From Parelaphostrongylus tenuis (lineage: Eukaryota > Nematoda > Chromadorea > Rhabditida > Metastrongylidae), in contig JAHQIW010007237.1 in NCBI GenBank assembly GCA_019055375.1, positions 310,001 through 374,000 on the forward strand: a stretch of 64,000 bases of DNA. The letters run 5' to 3'. Under the pieces are notes generated by a model. The model was not told the origin of the DNA. It was given only the letters and a program-made list of their open reading frames with translations, and ran no database searches. Positions 1 to 11,765 of this stretch are shown here, piece after piece; within the stretch, counting starts at the first letter, position 1; every line of letters begins with the position of its first letter. The translations under genes were made by a program, and so were the position numbers.

Positions 1-1612
1 TGGAAAGAGGGAAACACAATTTTATTTTGGATACTATAGGGTTCAAATGAGGCGTTTCTGGGGAACAAGTACATTTTTGAACTCACTGAAATTCGCTATT
101 TAAAGGTCATTGATAGTTTAGGAAAAAAAACCTTGTCCAGCGGAATTAGCGTAAGAATAATAGAAACGCGAAGATCGTGTGAAATATCGTTATGAAAAGG
201 CTTTTTCAATTGCACCGTCTCCCTTTAAAAGTCGTGGAAATGACTAAATAAAAGGATGTAGTCATTATTCGCTCTTATACCAATGAAGTGACATACTAAT
301 CCACTTTAATGCAGCATTTGGTAATGAGTTTAGAAACTTGGTACTTTATTTAATACAAAAACGACCACGCATGATGTTACTGAGAGGGAAAATGTAATTT
401 GAGCGTTGTTTTAAGCATTCAACACCAAAAACTTAAACAATCAGAAAACCATAGAGAGCGTCGGTAATTCTAATTTGCGATGTTCTTGGTGAGCAAGCAG
501 CTGATACAAAGATACTTTCGGTGCAATATGTCTAACGTTTCTGCCCCTTCGTTCTTCAAAGCCTAAAAAAGTCAAGCCGACAACGCAATTTATTCGTCAA
601 ACACTGTCATAACCTCAGCAATAAAGATCTATACACAGATTTAGGTCCATTCGGTAAATAGTTTTTTGAACAAATACCGTTGGTAAATTGTTAAACAGTT
701 TTTTTCCTCGTTTATTAGGCTTGCAGCACGACTGGTGAAAAATCTTATCCGGCTGATGTTTCGACTTCTTCAGGAGCAAACAGTTCGGGTCGATTGCACG
801 CAGTCGTTTGTCGTTGTTCGAGATCGATGAAAAGCTCATCAATAATGAAAAGGAGAAAGACCTTTTGGGACCAAGCTTACTTCGATGAAGAAAGCTTTTT
901 TTCTAAACTTTTAGTAATCATTCGAGAGCTTAAATTTTGGCCATTGCGACTATCTGAATGGTTCTTCAGTGCTTTGTAACAGCGAGAGCAAAGTTGTGAT
1001 TCAGATTCGGTTGTCTTTCTTCGTTCGGTTATGGTCTGCAAATAGCTTTACTTTCAAATTTCAGCATACGTTTGATAGCATTAATTAATGGCAATTCCAG
1101 AACTAATTTCTTTTTGTAAAGAATTTTTAAAGGATGTTTTGAGGACAAAAAAATTCGTTGCGCCCTTAGAGTTTTCTTCGCTCATAGAACATATATCTGC
1201 ATTACAGTCATATGAGCATGTAGAGGTAATCGTGTTGAATTAAAATATAGAAATAATTCAAAACGATTTCTTGAGATAGAATAAATATTTTTAAATGAAT
1301 AACGAAAATTGTGGTCACTAGAATGAATGTGCGTGCAGAGAATTCATTTGCCGTCCCGAAAGGCCTCATTTATATCATTTATTTAGAAAATTTCTCTCCG
1401 TTTCGGAAAAATTCTCAAATTTGACATAATTGGTGTAGCAGCGAAAAGCACAGATACGGGTTGAAACTGCTAAAACTGTGCAGTTTAAGACGATACACGT
1501 ACAACACGTTCCCATGCGCAAGTACAGGCACAACTCCCAAGCCGCTGGACGAATCTCAGACAGTACTGTGATGGACCCAATGGATGGCTTATTAAATGAA
1601 GACTAACACCTC
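1..1612. other. No recognisable gene
   Basis: AT-rich sequence in which I found no exon with matching splice sites and no recognisable protein. Short open frames near 615-979 overlap on both strands and res to nothing I know. Part of it may belong to the 5' side of the piggyBac remnant that follows, but I could not recognise the transposase N-terminus. Confidence 0.4.
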
Positions 1613-2270
1613 TATACCGTCAATGGGTATACTAGTGTTGATCTTGCCGAGAGTTTGTTGCACAAAAAAGGGCACTTGGTCGGGGCGTACAGAAAGAATA
1701 GGCGAGGATTACCTAATGAATTCATGCAACCAACTGAAGAAGAGCACGCAACGGCCCTCCATAACAAGAAAGGCCTTATGGTGCTCAGAAGCAATGACAA
1801 AAGAGATGTTGTGATCTTTCCAAAACGCACGGTCCCACCATCGTCCCAACAACAAGGAAGTAGAAGTCGTCCATAGCTACAGCACGCACAAGTTGCTTGT
1901 GAATTTCACCGACCAAATTGCCGCTCATCTTGATCATACACCAGGAAGACTTGTTTGCGGACATGCATCTAGCTTCGATGTTGCTTCGCAATTCTAATTT
2001 CACAGTTTAGTACACCAGCCTTTCTTCCACCCGATGACGCATGTGTTTCATGAAATTGTAGAAAATCTGCAAAGACTACCTTAAAAAATTTTGCTCACCG
2101 ATTTCATGGTGAACGTTTATCTGCAATACTCATAAGACAATATCGCTTAACAGCCGACACCCAGGCGTATTCTGGAAGTAACTTTAACACGTCGCGGACG
2201 CTGCGTTGGATTTTACAGAAAGCTGGTATTACGTGTAAGTGCTGCTTATGCTCGAAGCAAAACTAAAGGA
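1613..2270 (+). pseudogene. Decayed piggyBac-like transposase fragment
   Basis: Plus-strand frames give a stretch reading YTSVDLAESLL, then GHLVGAYRKNRRGLP, then a KRDVVIF motif. These resemble the segment of piggyBac/PGBD transposases around the last catalytic Asp (family pattern: an NYYTS-like motif, G-T-x-R-x-NRKGLP, then W-x-DKRDV). Further along, about 1990-2270, a degraded FFH motif, a TTLKNF motif and a CKCCLC motif follow the family order of the C-terminal helices and cysteine-rich tail. The frame is broken by stops at about 1874 and elsewhere, and no N-terminal part was found, so it is a dead fragment. The assignment rests on motif order recalled from the family, not on an alignment. 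Confidence 0.5.
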
Positions 2271-3986
2271 GTAAGCACGAGTTGCTGTCGATCTAAGCAG
2301 TATCTTAGTTTATATTGTTCATTACTGCTCATCGGAGATGTGTTCTCAGGCGTTATAGCACTCGTCAAGATGCATAATTTGGGTCGCAAATTCATATTGT
2401 ATAATACAGCAGACTATAATGAATCGAGAACTGTTTGTTTTAAGGCTTGATGTTTACTGTCTTGAAACGAATGAATTTTTGAGTGTAACAAGCAAAATTC
2501 TACGCAACGCGGGTAAACGTTAATCGGTACTGACATTTAGCGTGAACTGCTGATGATCGACGCTTGTCATATGAATTATTGTTTGCTGAATGAATATTTC
2601 AAACAGAAAATGAACAACATCATTGGAAAGTTTGAAAAATTGGGTCAGAAAAATCCGAGTTCTTCAAAAAAGTGCTCTACAAATTGATGATTGTGGGCTC
2701 TATAAAGGCTTATTACGATTACATACTAAAAATCACACTTTGAAAGGTTCTTGAAAAACTCATATAATGAAAAAATGTGTTTTTGTATAAAACCTTTGCA
2801 TATTGTCAAAAAATTAGTTATATGAAATGGCGATGCGTTATTCCTCATTGATGTGGTCTTCGCCTTGCAAAGTGGAAATTTTTGAGACACGTGGGAGCTC
2901 ATCTTGCTGAAAAGGGCTTTTATAGGTTTTTAGAAACATATTACTCTTTCTGATCATAGATTGTCACTAGGGTACAAAATTCACTATACAATCACCAAAA
3001 CACCCAATGCGAAGTTCAAGAGACTAAATGCTCACTCAGAGTGTGAAATGTTATCTTAATTCCCTTGCTTCAGGGCATTAAAGAATCAGCTCAAAAGGTC
3101 AAATTAATTTTGAAAGTCTACACTTTTCGAGCTATCGAGCGATTATCAAAACTCTACTGTAAGGCCATGAATAAACGATAGTGAAGCACGCAAAGCACTC
3201 CGGAAGCGAATTGGTTTTTTCTCGCTGTTTTTACAGCGCTTAAAAACCTACATTTGCTATTCAATTCAAAAACTAAGTACATATTCAGAATCATTCCTAA
3301 AGTTATTGAATAGTTACTGAAACTCTGGTGAAAAACCTTTGCTCTGTGAAAAGACCATGTGAACACGACTATAAATCACAGTGTACACTACAAAGAGAAG
3401 AACGCTATTTTCTCTTCGTTGATACAGCTCAGTATTAAAACATTACCAAAAGCCAAGGATATCATCAAAACCGCAATTTTCCCAGCTATCGAATGACTAT
3501 TTAAAGTCTAACGAGAAGTCTATAGTTGACGAGAAAATTCGTGTGTACCGTGATTGGTACACGCAATCCCGAAAGGGTTGAGCCCATTATTCACGGGAGC
3601 AAAAAATTATGCACGGGAAGGCATGCGATTGGCCCACTTCAAGAAGTCGCTTTGAAATATCATGCGAGGTCTAATTTACCAACTTGGTGTTATTCTATCC
3701 GAACACAGCGTGGTCCACACTTTTCGCCACTATGTTCATCTCTGGATGCTTTACAAGAGATTAGGAACGCCACACTAAATCTCGCTCAGTCGCTGTCTCT
3801 AGAGACAAGTTATGAACTTTTTCGCTTCTCATGAGCGCGGTTATACGCCCGGTCACAAAGTTGCTAATGCTTCAGTGCGTCAAGTGGTATTCCAATCCCG
3901 AGTCCTTGAATTCGCTCACTTCAATTAACATTTTCTAAGTGTGCCCATTTTTTACACTTGACCTGTTTTTATAGACCTCACTTGAA
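2271..3986. other. No recognisable gene
   Basis: Nothing supportable. A 102-codon plus-strand frame at 3526-3834 has no splice context, no family resemblance and no domain that I recognise. Confidence 0.4.
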
Positions 3987-4283
3987 ACAATATATGATCT
4001 GATAACAGATCTTGAGCCTATCAAGAGGTCTGTTATGGCACTTACACAGTGACACGTGTTCGCATTACAGCTCATCAGTAACACGGTGCCTTTTGGTTCA
4101 GTCAATTTCTTTCAGGGGTATAAATCCCTAGATATAAATAAAGGAATCGGCGCGAAATACAATCCCCCGCATGTCAGGTAACAGAATTCCCCAATAATGC
4201 GGAACCACGTTTCTAGCACTGTATAAGTGCCATAACAGACCTCATGATAAGCTCAAGATGTTTCGTCAGATCATATATTATGC
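3987..4283. repeat. Fold-back (MITE-like) repeat
   Basis: Two arms of about 62-66 bases, near 3987-4048 and 4216-4283, are imperfect inverted copies of each other (shared blocks include ATATATGATCTGA and GGTCTGTTATGGCACTTA). They enclose about 165 bases without coding potential. A piece resembling one arm (CACTGTATAAGTGCC) recurs near 36925, which supports a dispersed family. No transposase is present. Confidence 0.7.
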
Positions 4284-5103
4284 TTATATAGATGAAAACA
4301 GAAGATATTATTACTCCACGGACTATATCATAATTTCAAAGCCTGTGATCTGTGTTGATCAACACTATGGCACTAAACCTGCACGGTACGGGAGGTAACA
4401 CATAGGAATACTGACTGGGCAGAACTTGAACGGGCAATGTTTTGAACTTATGCCTTATTCACCGTACTCATCAAACTTGTCGCCTACCCATTACTATTCT
4501 TCCAGCATCTCGACAGCCTCTTCTGCTGAAAGATTCTAAAAAACAAACAACGCCGAAACTGCCTTGACCGTCTCATCGCGCACCGTAATTAAAATTTTAT
4601 GCAACCCATATAATCAAACATGTATGCTAGTGAAGTAGATTTTTGAACTGTAATTTCCATCTCGAGTACTTATGTGAGCCAAGATATTTTACTCTAAAAA
4701 TGTAGGCTGACATTGAACACTAATTTCCGAAGAACCTAATGTATTCGAAATTCAAAAATCCCATCATCGTCAAACACGTACAAGTCACAATCAATGAACA
4801 TTGTCAAAAACGCGTTGAACAACTATACGGGTTCCTTGAAAATGACCATTGTTACAATTCCACTTGTCGTTACAATACTCACACTAAGACTCGCATTTCT
4901 AACTTGAACTATCTGCATGTAATATCCTATTACTAAAATAAAGCTCAGCACAAATAAATAAGTTATTAAATAATTAATAATTAAGTTGTCGCACAACAAT
5001 ATGGACGTAAACGATGGTGTTTAGGGTATCCCTATTTGACATAACAAATTCCACATTAAGTACGAAAAGAAAATACTTGAAACAAGCATAAAACCATGAA
5101 CAC
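4284..5103. other. Intergenic, nothing recognised
   Basis: AT-rich stretch downstream of phip-1. It must hold that gene's 3' end, but no clear AATAAA on the minus strand could be assigned. A 65-codon plus-strand frame at 4739 is not supported by any context. Confidence 0.4.
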
Positions 5104-7324
5104 TCAATATCCTTCGTTGGAAAAAGTGATCTGGTAGTCAGGATAGCGCTTCTTAAGAATGTCAACCGTTATCGAATGATCAGCTTGACCAAAACCCTAA
5201 AATGAGAATCTGTAATTTGAGAGTAAAAAATTAATCTCTCAGTGATGAGAGTTTTGCCGTTTCCATCTGACAATGGGGCAATGGTGAATTTAGTTGTTTG
5301 CGTGGTGGTTGGATTGGCCAAGATACAAGTCATTGAAGTCGGATTACAATGGATTGCACCACGCTGATAGGATCCTCATGAGTTACAACAAAGATCAAAT
5401 TTTTGAACCAAGTAGAAAAAGGAGTGTTACCTTACAGACTACGAAACAGGCAGATACTCTTATCCGTATACCTTTGAACTTTTTGAACTTTTATAGATTA
5501 TTCCATTGACACAGATTGAACGAAATACTCTCACTTTTTTCGTACCATTCCGAGTGTATATCTATTGCCGTAGACTTCTATCATATCTATAGATCGTCTT
5601 TAAGCCTGGTTCAGAATGTTCGGAAATTAGCGTCAGATTTCCAATTTCATTACCCTCGTATATGTTGCGGCAAAAGCAAAAAGACCTAGCGCAGCGAGAA
5701 GAGGTGCTATATAGCAACAGTAGTTTGTTGTATATGGTGCCTAGACTCGTTATGCCTTCCGTCACTCCGTAGTCAGTCAGTTAATACCGGACTTGTCTGG
5801 TAGGTTACCAGCACGTCTGATAATATTAAATACATAAAAACTCTCAAGACTGATCGACACCGAGAGCATTAATCTCCAACTTTCAAATTCCAGCAAATGT
5901 TCCATATCGAATGCTGCATTACTAATCATCATTGAAAAAATAAAGTTATGCACTTTGCTTCTTGAAGTAAGATTACAACATAGGCTGCGCTCTAGGACAA
6001 ATTTCGAAAAATACATGGAATTTCTGCAAATACCTCACTTTTTGGAGTGATCAATTTTTCATACAAAAGTTTTTCAGTGAATCTTTCAAAATCAATCGAT
6101 AACTTATCAAATGATGATGTAAAAACTCAGTTAGCCCAAGAAAATCTAGCCTTCCAAGAATTTGTCACTTGACTATTTGCATCAATGCTCGTTACAAAGA
6201 TGAACAAAATAAAGTGTGTGGAAGCATCTGCATGAGTCAAACTGCAGATTGATGATTATGAAACCTTCAAGAAACGAATTTTGACATCCAAAAAGGCTAC
6301 CTGATATTCTGCGGCTTTTATAGACGAGACTTAATCATGATTCTTTACCATGATCTATGTGCTGAGAGACTACTATGATTACACTTGCCTCTCGTTGGCA
6401 AATAAGTGTACCTCTAATGGTTTTCACTTAGTTTAAGAAAGTTTATACTGAGTTCCACTTCAAAACTACAGATTTAGAATCCGCCATTGATTTTTGCACA
6501 ATCTAATGTGTCATGGCCGTAACGATGAATTATATTATCCTATGAAACAGAGAAATATTTAAAAGTTAAGAGAATAAAGTTACCTGGGAATATCCATATA
6601 CAAGGATTCGCTTCTCATCGCTTTCGTGTTTAATTCTTCCGCCACCAACGCACTTCAACTTGAATGCATCACCAGCGTCATTGCGAGCAACTTTGAGAAT
6701 ATCGGCATGGAAATTGCACTTGTAGTAACCTCTTACTATGTATTTTACGTCGTTGTTCTTTTTATCAGAGCACTGAAAAGAAGAGCTGCCATAATGATCT
6801 GTGTGACGAATTTCTTCTCATTTACTTCAGTACAAATGTTTAACGAGTGTAATACGACGCCAGAGACATCAAGTTCAGAGGCTCGTTGTTTCCACTCAGT
6901 ACCTCAGCTGAGAATAATTAGACGCCACCGCAGATTCTACCTTTCAACAGGAGCCATTTTCATGCCAAACATACTACTATTAAACCTTCCAAATCATTTG
7001 AATATATGTACTTCACTTTAGTTTCCACTGAGAAGTGACCACTTTTAGCACAATGAATTATTGTTTTGCGACCACTGTTTTGCTTTTCAAGTGGAACATT
7101 AGTTCCCTAAAAAATCGCTAAAAAGTGCATGAGAAGATTAATACAAATGTCCCCGTAAAAAACCATTTTGACATGCAGCGACGGGACGAAGCTGGCGTCG
7201 CCGGCCAACGGTCGTCAGTGTGTTGAAAAATTCAATGATCAAAGGAATAACTTGCCTGGATAAGGATATATTTGAACGTCCCGGAAGGATCAATATCAAC
7301 ATCTGAGATATCTGATAGAGGCAT
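5104..7324 (-). CDS. phip-1: 14-kDa phosphohistidine phosphatase (PHPT1/Janus family)
   Basis: Removes phosphate from phosphohistidine in proteins; a small soluble cytosolic enzyme. Three minus-strand exons join in phase 0: 7324-7256, 6772-6584 and 5196-5104, giving 116 residues, close to the family size of about 125. The start MPLSDISDVDIDPSGTFKYI matches the family N-terminus. Residues 38-48 (RGYYKCNFHADI region) contain the expected catalytic His at about residue 45. GGGRI (66-70) and VYGYS follow, and the end KKRYPDYQITFSNEGY is the family C-terminus. Intron 1 begins GCAAGT instead of GT, and only this donor keeps the frame; intron 2 is 1.4 kb and ordinary. The ATG lies 10 bases after a TTGTTTAG acceptor-like site, suggesting trans-splicing. 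I did this by motif recognition, without alignment. Confidence 0.93.
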
Positions 7325-7496
7325 TTTGTTCGTTCTAAACAATAAAAATGTCGAAACACACGGTGCGTAGCATATTGAGCCGTCCCACGATTTCCTCCAC
7401 ATTTCAATACTCTTGTTGGTTTAATTGCTGGTTAAAGTATTTTTTATTTCACCGCTTTTAGCGATGGTATGACGTTGTAGCTATACTCAGTGGTGT

Positions 7497-7735
7497 AGAT
7501 CGATGTACAAAACTTTTGCGTCAGGTGGGACTCGACCCCGCATCTCATTCTATCCGGGGGCGCATGCCCGTTCCACTACTGACGCCCGTTTTCGATGCGC
7601 TGTAGCGTAGAAAGACTGGTACTAAAACGAGCGTCAGTAGTGCAATGGGTAGAGCAGGCGCGCCCGGATAGGGTGATATGTGGGTTCGAGTTCGCCTGAC
7701 GCAAAAGTCTTGTACATCACTATACATCACTGATT
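7497..7735. repeat. Inverted pair of tRNA-like SINEs (family C)
   Basis: A minus-strand copy at about 7497-7600 and a plus-strand copy at about 7625-7735 face each other over about 25 bases. Each has a head with an A-box-like block, GTAGTGCAATGGGTAGAGC, and a B-box-like block, GGGTTCGAGTTC, the two internal promoter elements of tRNA genes. Both copies end in a GCGTCAGG...GTACAT tail. The RNA could form a long hairpin. Confidence 0.7.
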
Positions 7736-8295
7736 TATTGATTATTTAAAGTTAAAGATATCGACTAAAATATAATCTTTATCTTGATCGATGTATGCAG
7801 CCGATTGCTGGGCATAAATTAGACACTTTCCTCCCACAACAAAGGCTGGGGCTGGCCAACAAAGAAGTCGTTTAGGTCACTTTTGAGCTGGTTGTTAATT
7901 CAAATTGTCTCGTCAGTGCATGAGATGTCCATCGAGACATTCCTCTGCAGAAACCTCTTCCATTAAGATGGCAAGCGATGCTGCTACGACTCTCCTAACC
8001 AAAGCCAATAGAACATTCTTTCAACATTTCACAGACTTTTGGCAATAATCCGATTTGAAATAGAAAAAATGAATACAACAATAAAGTGGAAGAAATTATG
8101 GAATGACTCCACTAAGATTCCATAATTGCAAAGGAAACTTGTAAATGAAATCGCATACCCACAAGAAATTGGTGAAGAATGGAAAAAGTCGGAAAAAGTA
8201 GCGAAGGTGTACCACGAAGAAAGCGAAGGTTGTCCTGCAACAAAAAGTTGTATTGGACCTGTAGACAAAGTAGATAAATTACTTGACATTTCGGG
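7736..8295. other. Unannotated stretch upstream of fold-back
   Basis: An 80-codon plus-strand frame (8126-8368) runs into the fold-back arm that follows and has no splice signals or recognisable family. I do not call it a gene. Confidence 0.35.
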
Positions 8296-8472
8296 ACCAT
8301 GGAACAAAGCCTCTGCATCTCTGACTGGCAACTCCGGACGGTCGGCTTCACCTCCTCCGCATCTCTAACCTCAGCTTGTCATTGTTAGACGCAGCACGTC
8401 GCGGTTGGAGATGAGGAGGAAGTGCAGCAGACCGTCCACAGTTGCCAGTTGGAGATGCAGAGGCTTTGGGTC
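8296..8472. repeat. Fold-back repeat, about 65-base arms
   Basis: Arms near 8299-8370 and 8404-8470 are imperfect inverted copies (shared CTCTGCATCTC, GGCAACTCCGGACGGTC and TCCTCCGCATCTC, with their complements) separated by about 35 bases. Non-coding. Confidence 0.7.
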
Positions 8473-8644
8473 CACGGTCACGAAAGGCTCAAGAACTACC
8501 AAATACGAACGAATATGCACTTTTTGCATTAAACGGAAACGAGCTTCTACTTTGACTTTGGCTTGTATTAGAAAAATTGTTTTGAAAAAGGTTAGAAAGT
8601 TGATCTCATCGACTGGTTTAAAATCTTGCTTTGAACACTGAATA

Positions 8645-8980
8645 TAGTCTGTGAGAATGTTCGAGAACTTTTCGAGGTTGGTACATCGGAGACATACGTT
8701 TCAGCGGTATCGCCTGCCTCATCAGTGGCCCACGTCCCACACTGAGCCTTACTTTGTAGCAGGGATGGGGAGGCGTTATTTATGGTCCATAGCACGTGAT
8801 ATTGTGTTGTACTGAGATGGATTTCTACACAATCATTACTGGCTGTAAATCAACGACTGGGGAAAAAAATGAAGATAATACAATATCACGTGCTACCACC
8901 ACAAATAACGTCTCCCCATCTCTGCTACAAAGTAAGGTTCAGTGTGGGGCGTGGGCCACTGATGAGGCCCGTAGTGAAAA
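8645..8980. repeat. Fold-back repeat, about 100-base arms (family F)
   Basis: The left arm, about 8705-8808, ends in a block reading GCACGTGATATTGT. The right arm, about 8878-8978, is its inverted copy, with about 70 bases between. The part from 8645 (AGTCTGTGAGAATGTT... ACATACGTTTC...GCCTCATCAGTGG) recurs near 49265-49385, 51770-51900 and partly 62845-62890, so it is a dispersed family. Confidence 0.7.
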
Positions 8981-9034
8981 CGAATGTTAGGGAGTTTCCC
9001 CAATGTCCTCGACAAAAATAGCATAGCTCTAAGC

Positions 9035-9305
9035 ACTTTCGGTGCTGATCAGTCCCTAAGAGATGCGCCATGTACCCGAATTCATCAAGCATCTTAGGAG
9101 GTGATAGAATGCATATCTGACCTCTGCAGTAACTCATGGTGGCCTATTGATGCCTCAAGTCAGTGCTGCTATCCTCCCAGACAAGTCTGGTTCCAATTCA
9201 CCGAGCCCGGAGAGGATGGGAAGTTTGGTGAGCTAAGGGTGCGTGATCGAACCATCGACAATGTATGTGTCGTAAGGCACGTCTAACCACTGCGCCACGT
9301 GTGTC
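9035..9305 (-). mobile_element. tRNA-derived SINE, family B
   Basis: Read on the minus strand this begins with a tRNA-like head (TGGCGCAGTGGTTAGACGT, an A-box-like block) and continues with the family body, including a GAATTGGAACCAGAC block, a paired-stem region and a GGTCAGATATGCATTC block. The same order of blocks recurs at 10845-11025, 41290-41575, 52572-52845, 53262-53530 and 62488-62770. Confidence 0.75.
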
Positions 9306-9351
9306 CAAAAGTGGCTTCTCTTTAGTTATCGTACACTATTCGTCTTCATGT

Positions 9352-10841
9352 TTACACTGAAGATTCTAAGACTTCATCCAGTCGATTAGTTTCCTCATAT
9401 TCACAAACCACGAAGATCTTCAAAATTTTGCGTGAGACTTCGGTTGTTGCTTCAGAATTTTCGCCTTCTTCACGAATAATACTGAATATTGGAGGAGTAG
9501 ATTCTTCCTACAAAAACTTCCTAAAACCCAGATTAAGCCAGGTTAAAGCATTCCCATTTGGACTTCAAAGACTTGAGTGATCTATTCTCAAACAAATCCT
9601 TATTCGAAGTGATAATGGGCAGCGAGCAAAAATGTGAAATTCGTATATTTTCAAATGATTGTTCAGATTTTAAGTCCGTAAAAAATGTGCTACGATGGCG
9701 GGCGGGGTAATGCAGTAGTTGGGCTGATGCGGTGAATCAGGAAGTAGAAGTGATCAGCAAAGCGCTGGTTTGAACTTCTCCTCCAACACTCTCTAACGGT
9801 CAACCAATGGAAGCCTTAGTTTGGCTATCTCCACAATTGCAAGAAGAATCATCACGACCAACTCTGAGAGATTAGTGCTTCTGTGGTGTAGTGGTAGCAC
9901 GCGCCACCGCTATGGTTGAAACACGACACAGGTTCAAATCTCGTCTGAAGTCAAATTTTTGCCCACCACTTAATTCTTCCACGTACATCTGAAACATCAT
10001 AACACTGCGAAATAGCAATGAAAACATAAGAAATCTCAAGTATTCTATGAGATTCATGAAAGAAGAGGAAATCCCCGAGCAGCAGCCAAAGCAATATGCG
10101 AAAGTTCGGAGATTTTCGTTTGAGATGAATCCGAGGAATGAGTCAGATGCCGGAAGTGCTAGGATCCGCACAGTAATAAAATAAAATAAATTATAGTTCC
10201 CAAGATTTATTGTGTTTTTACTACTTTGTCGCAGTGTTATGATGTTTCAAATATACCTGGTAGAATTGAGTGGTGAACAAAAATTCGACTTCAAGCGGGA
10301 TTTGAACCCGTGTCGTGTTTCAACCAAACCGGTGGAGCGTGCTACCACTACACCACTACAGAAGCACTAATCTCTCAGAATGTTCGTCGACGTAGAGTGG
10401 TGTGCAAAAACGTTTGCGGCACCTGGGACTCGAACCCAGATTTTTCTTTGCACACCACTCTATATAATTGGGTTTATTGTAACATCAAAACACCTCAATG
10501 TGCGGTCAAATGTAATGATTTCTGCTTGTTTATTGAAGCTCCTATGAGAATTAAGTGGCAGGCAAAACTCGACATCAGGCGGGAGTTGAACCGCGTTACA
10601 CCCATCCGGAAAGCGCGTGCTACCACTACTCCACCAAATCTACCACTCCTCCCTCAATATCACTGATCAGAACGATTTCTTCGATTGAACGAAACCGACT
10701 GCATTTCCTACACCTTTGTTCCTCATGATAATAATGGGAAACTATAGATGGCGCAATAAATAGAAGGATAAAAATAATAAAGCTTGCGACGATGACCGAT
10801 CCCTGAAGGACTCCCCATGCATTGAACCCCATTCGTAGCAT
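9352..10841 (-). CDS. Possible two-exon small membrane protein
   Basis: Weak model. Exon 1 (10841-10647) starts at an ATG and encodes about 65 residues, with one strongly hydrophobic segment at residues 14-36 (VIVASFIIFILLFIAPSIV region) followed by HEEQRCRKCSRF. A GTGGTA donor in phase 0 could join it to a terminal exon at 9507-9352, which follows a TTTTTGTAG acceptor and ends at a stop. That exon encodes 51 mostly acidic residues (REEGENSEATTEVSRK within it). The product would be a 116-residue single-pass protein. The intron is filled with SINE copies, and SINE DNA begins right after exon 1. No family recognised. The two exons could belong to different genes or be chance. Confidence 0.3.
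9882..10372. repeat. Inverted pair of family C SINEs enclosing a SINE A tail
   Basis: A plus copy (about 9882-10005; head GTGTAGTGGTAGCACGCGCC and B-box-like GGTTCAAATCTC) and a minus copy (about 10237-10372) are inverted repeats. The 230 bases between them end in a SINE A tail (GCTAGGATCCGCACAGT). The enclosed DNA gives an open frame of nearly 60 codons that is explained by the SINE tail. Confidence 0.7.
10395..10642 (-). repeat. Family C SINE fragments
   Basis: A partial minus copy at 10395-10450 (CTGGGACTCGAACCC, the B-box complement) is followed by a nearly complete head at 10548-10642 (GGGAGTTGAACC ... GTGCTACCACTACTCC). Confidence 0.65.
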
Positions 10842-10844
10842 GGT

Positions 10845-11025
10845 TTAAGATAATTGAATGCATATCTGGCCTTTACAGTGACTCGCGGTGACCTTCCACT
10901 CTGGTACCAATTCATCGACCCCGGAAGGATCGATGTCTTAGTGAGGCATGAGCGCGAGAAGAACCGTCGACCTCGTGTGCGGCGCAGAGCACCTCAAACC
11001 ACTGCGCCACATGCGCTCCAATAGA
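10845..11025 (-). mobile_element. tRNA-derived SINE, family B (3'-truncated)
   Basis: Minus-strand copy. The head complement CCACTGCGCCACATGCGC lies at the right end, and TGCATATCTGGCCTTTACAG at the left end matches other copies. It stops right beside the possible membrane-protein exon. Confidence 0.75.
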
Positions 11026-11037
11026 TAAAAGATAATT

Positions 11038-11290
11038 TCACGTTTACACGACCCGTCATCACAATTGTTATCGTGCGAATCCCAGTACTTCTAGCATTCG
11101 ATTCGTTCTTTGTCTTCATCTTGAACGTCGTAGAATACCCGTTGAGTGCGTCTCCTTGCAATCTCGAGGACAGCCAGGCCATGGCGTTCCATGGGGCTTT
11201 CTTGCTGACTGCCGGAGAGTGTTAGGGGGTGGAGCCCGGCTCCCCGCGCGTCGCGACGAGCATCACAACCACTCGGCCACGGCGCCCCCT
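11038..11290 (-). mobile_element. tRNA-derived SINE, family A
   Basis: On the minus strand it reads GGCGCCGTGGCCGAGTGGTT, a tRNA(Ser/Leu)-like head whose TGGCCGAGTGG fits the pol III A box. A TCTCCGGCAGTC block and a tail with GAATGCTAGAAGTACTGGGA follow. Copies recur at 15085, 16395, 19398, 27410, 46950, 51020, 51299, 60470 and 61918. Confidence 0.8.
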
Positions 11291-11674
11291 CTCCCTCTTC
11301 CTCCTGGTAATAAACAATATGAAATACAAATAATAAAATAAAATGATAAATAACTAGAACTAAAAATCCTTGCAGTGACGATATGGTCGATTTCAAGAGC
11401 GATGAGAAGACGCACACCACGTGGCGCCACGGCCCGCAACGGACCAAATGGCCGTACCTTCGAGAGAGATCTCGGCTTACTCGAAATTATCGATTGAATT
11501 CGACACAGATGACGAACTCCCAACGAGACCATGGTTTTTTTTTAATTAAAAAAGAATGTGGAATAATTAAATAGAATTTTCTCCAACGTTGAATCTTGAG
11601 ACGGTCTCATAGACTGCAAGCGTAGTCTGTAAAGGCTGAAAATTTAAATGGCTGGATGATATTAGTTCTTGAGT

Positions 11675-11765
11675 TCCTCCTCTTTTTTTCCTCTCTTCAT
11701 CTTTTACCTCTTCCTCTTTTTTCCTCCTTTTTTCCTCTTTTTTCCTTTCTTTCTTGTTCTCTCGC
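11675..11765 (+). repeat. Polypyrimidine tract
   Basis: About 90 bases almost purely C and T, built from repeated TTTTTTCCTC units. Its complement is a polypurine tract. No gene attached. Confidence 0.8.

Noticed and set aside
3526..3834. 102-codon plus-strand frame as a gene
   Set aside because: No splice context, no recognisable family, no conserved motif.
6626..7021. 131-codon plus-strand frame, partly hydrophobic
   Set aside because: Its first half is the antisense shadow of phip-1 exon 2 (6584-6772), and it has no splice or family support.
10010..10200. Plus-strand frame of nearly 60 codons with protein-like look
   Set aside because: It lies in the loop of an inverted SINE pair and its second half is a SINE A tail.
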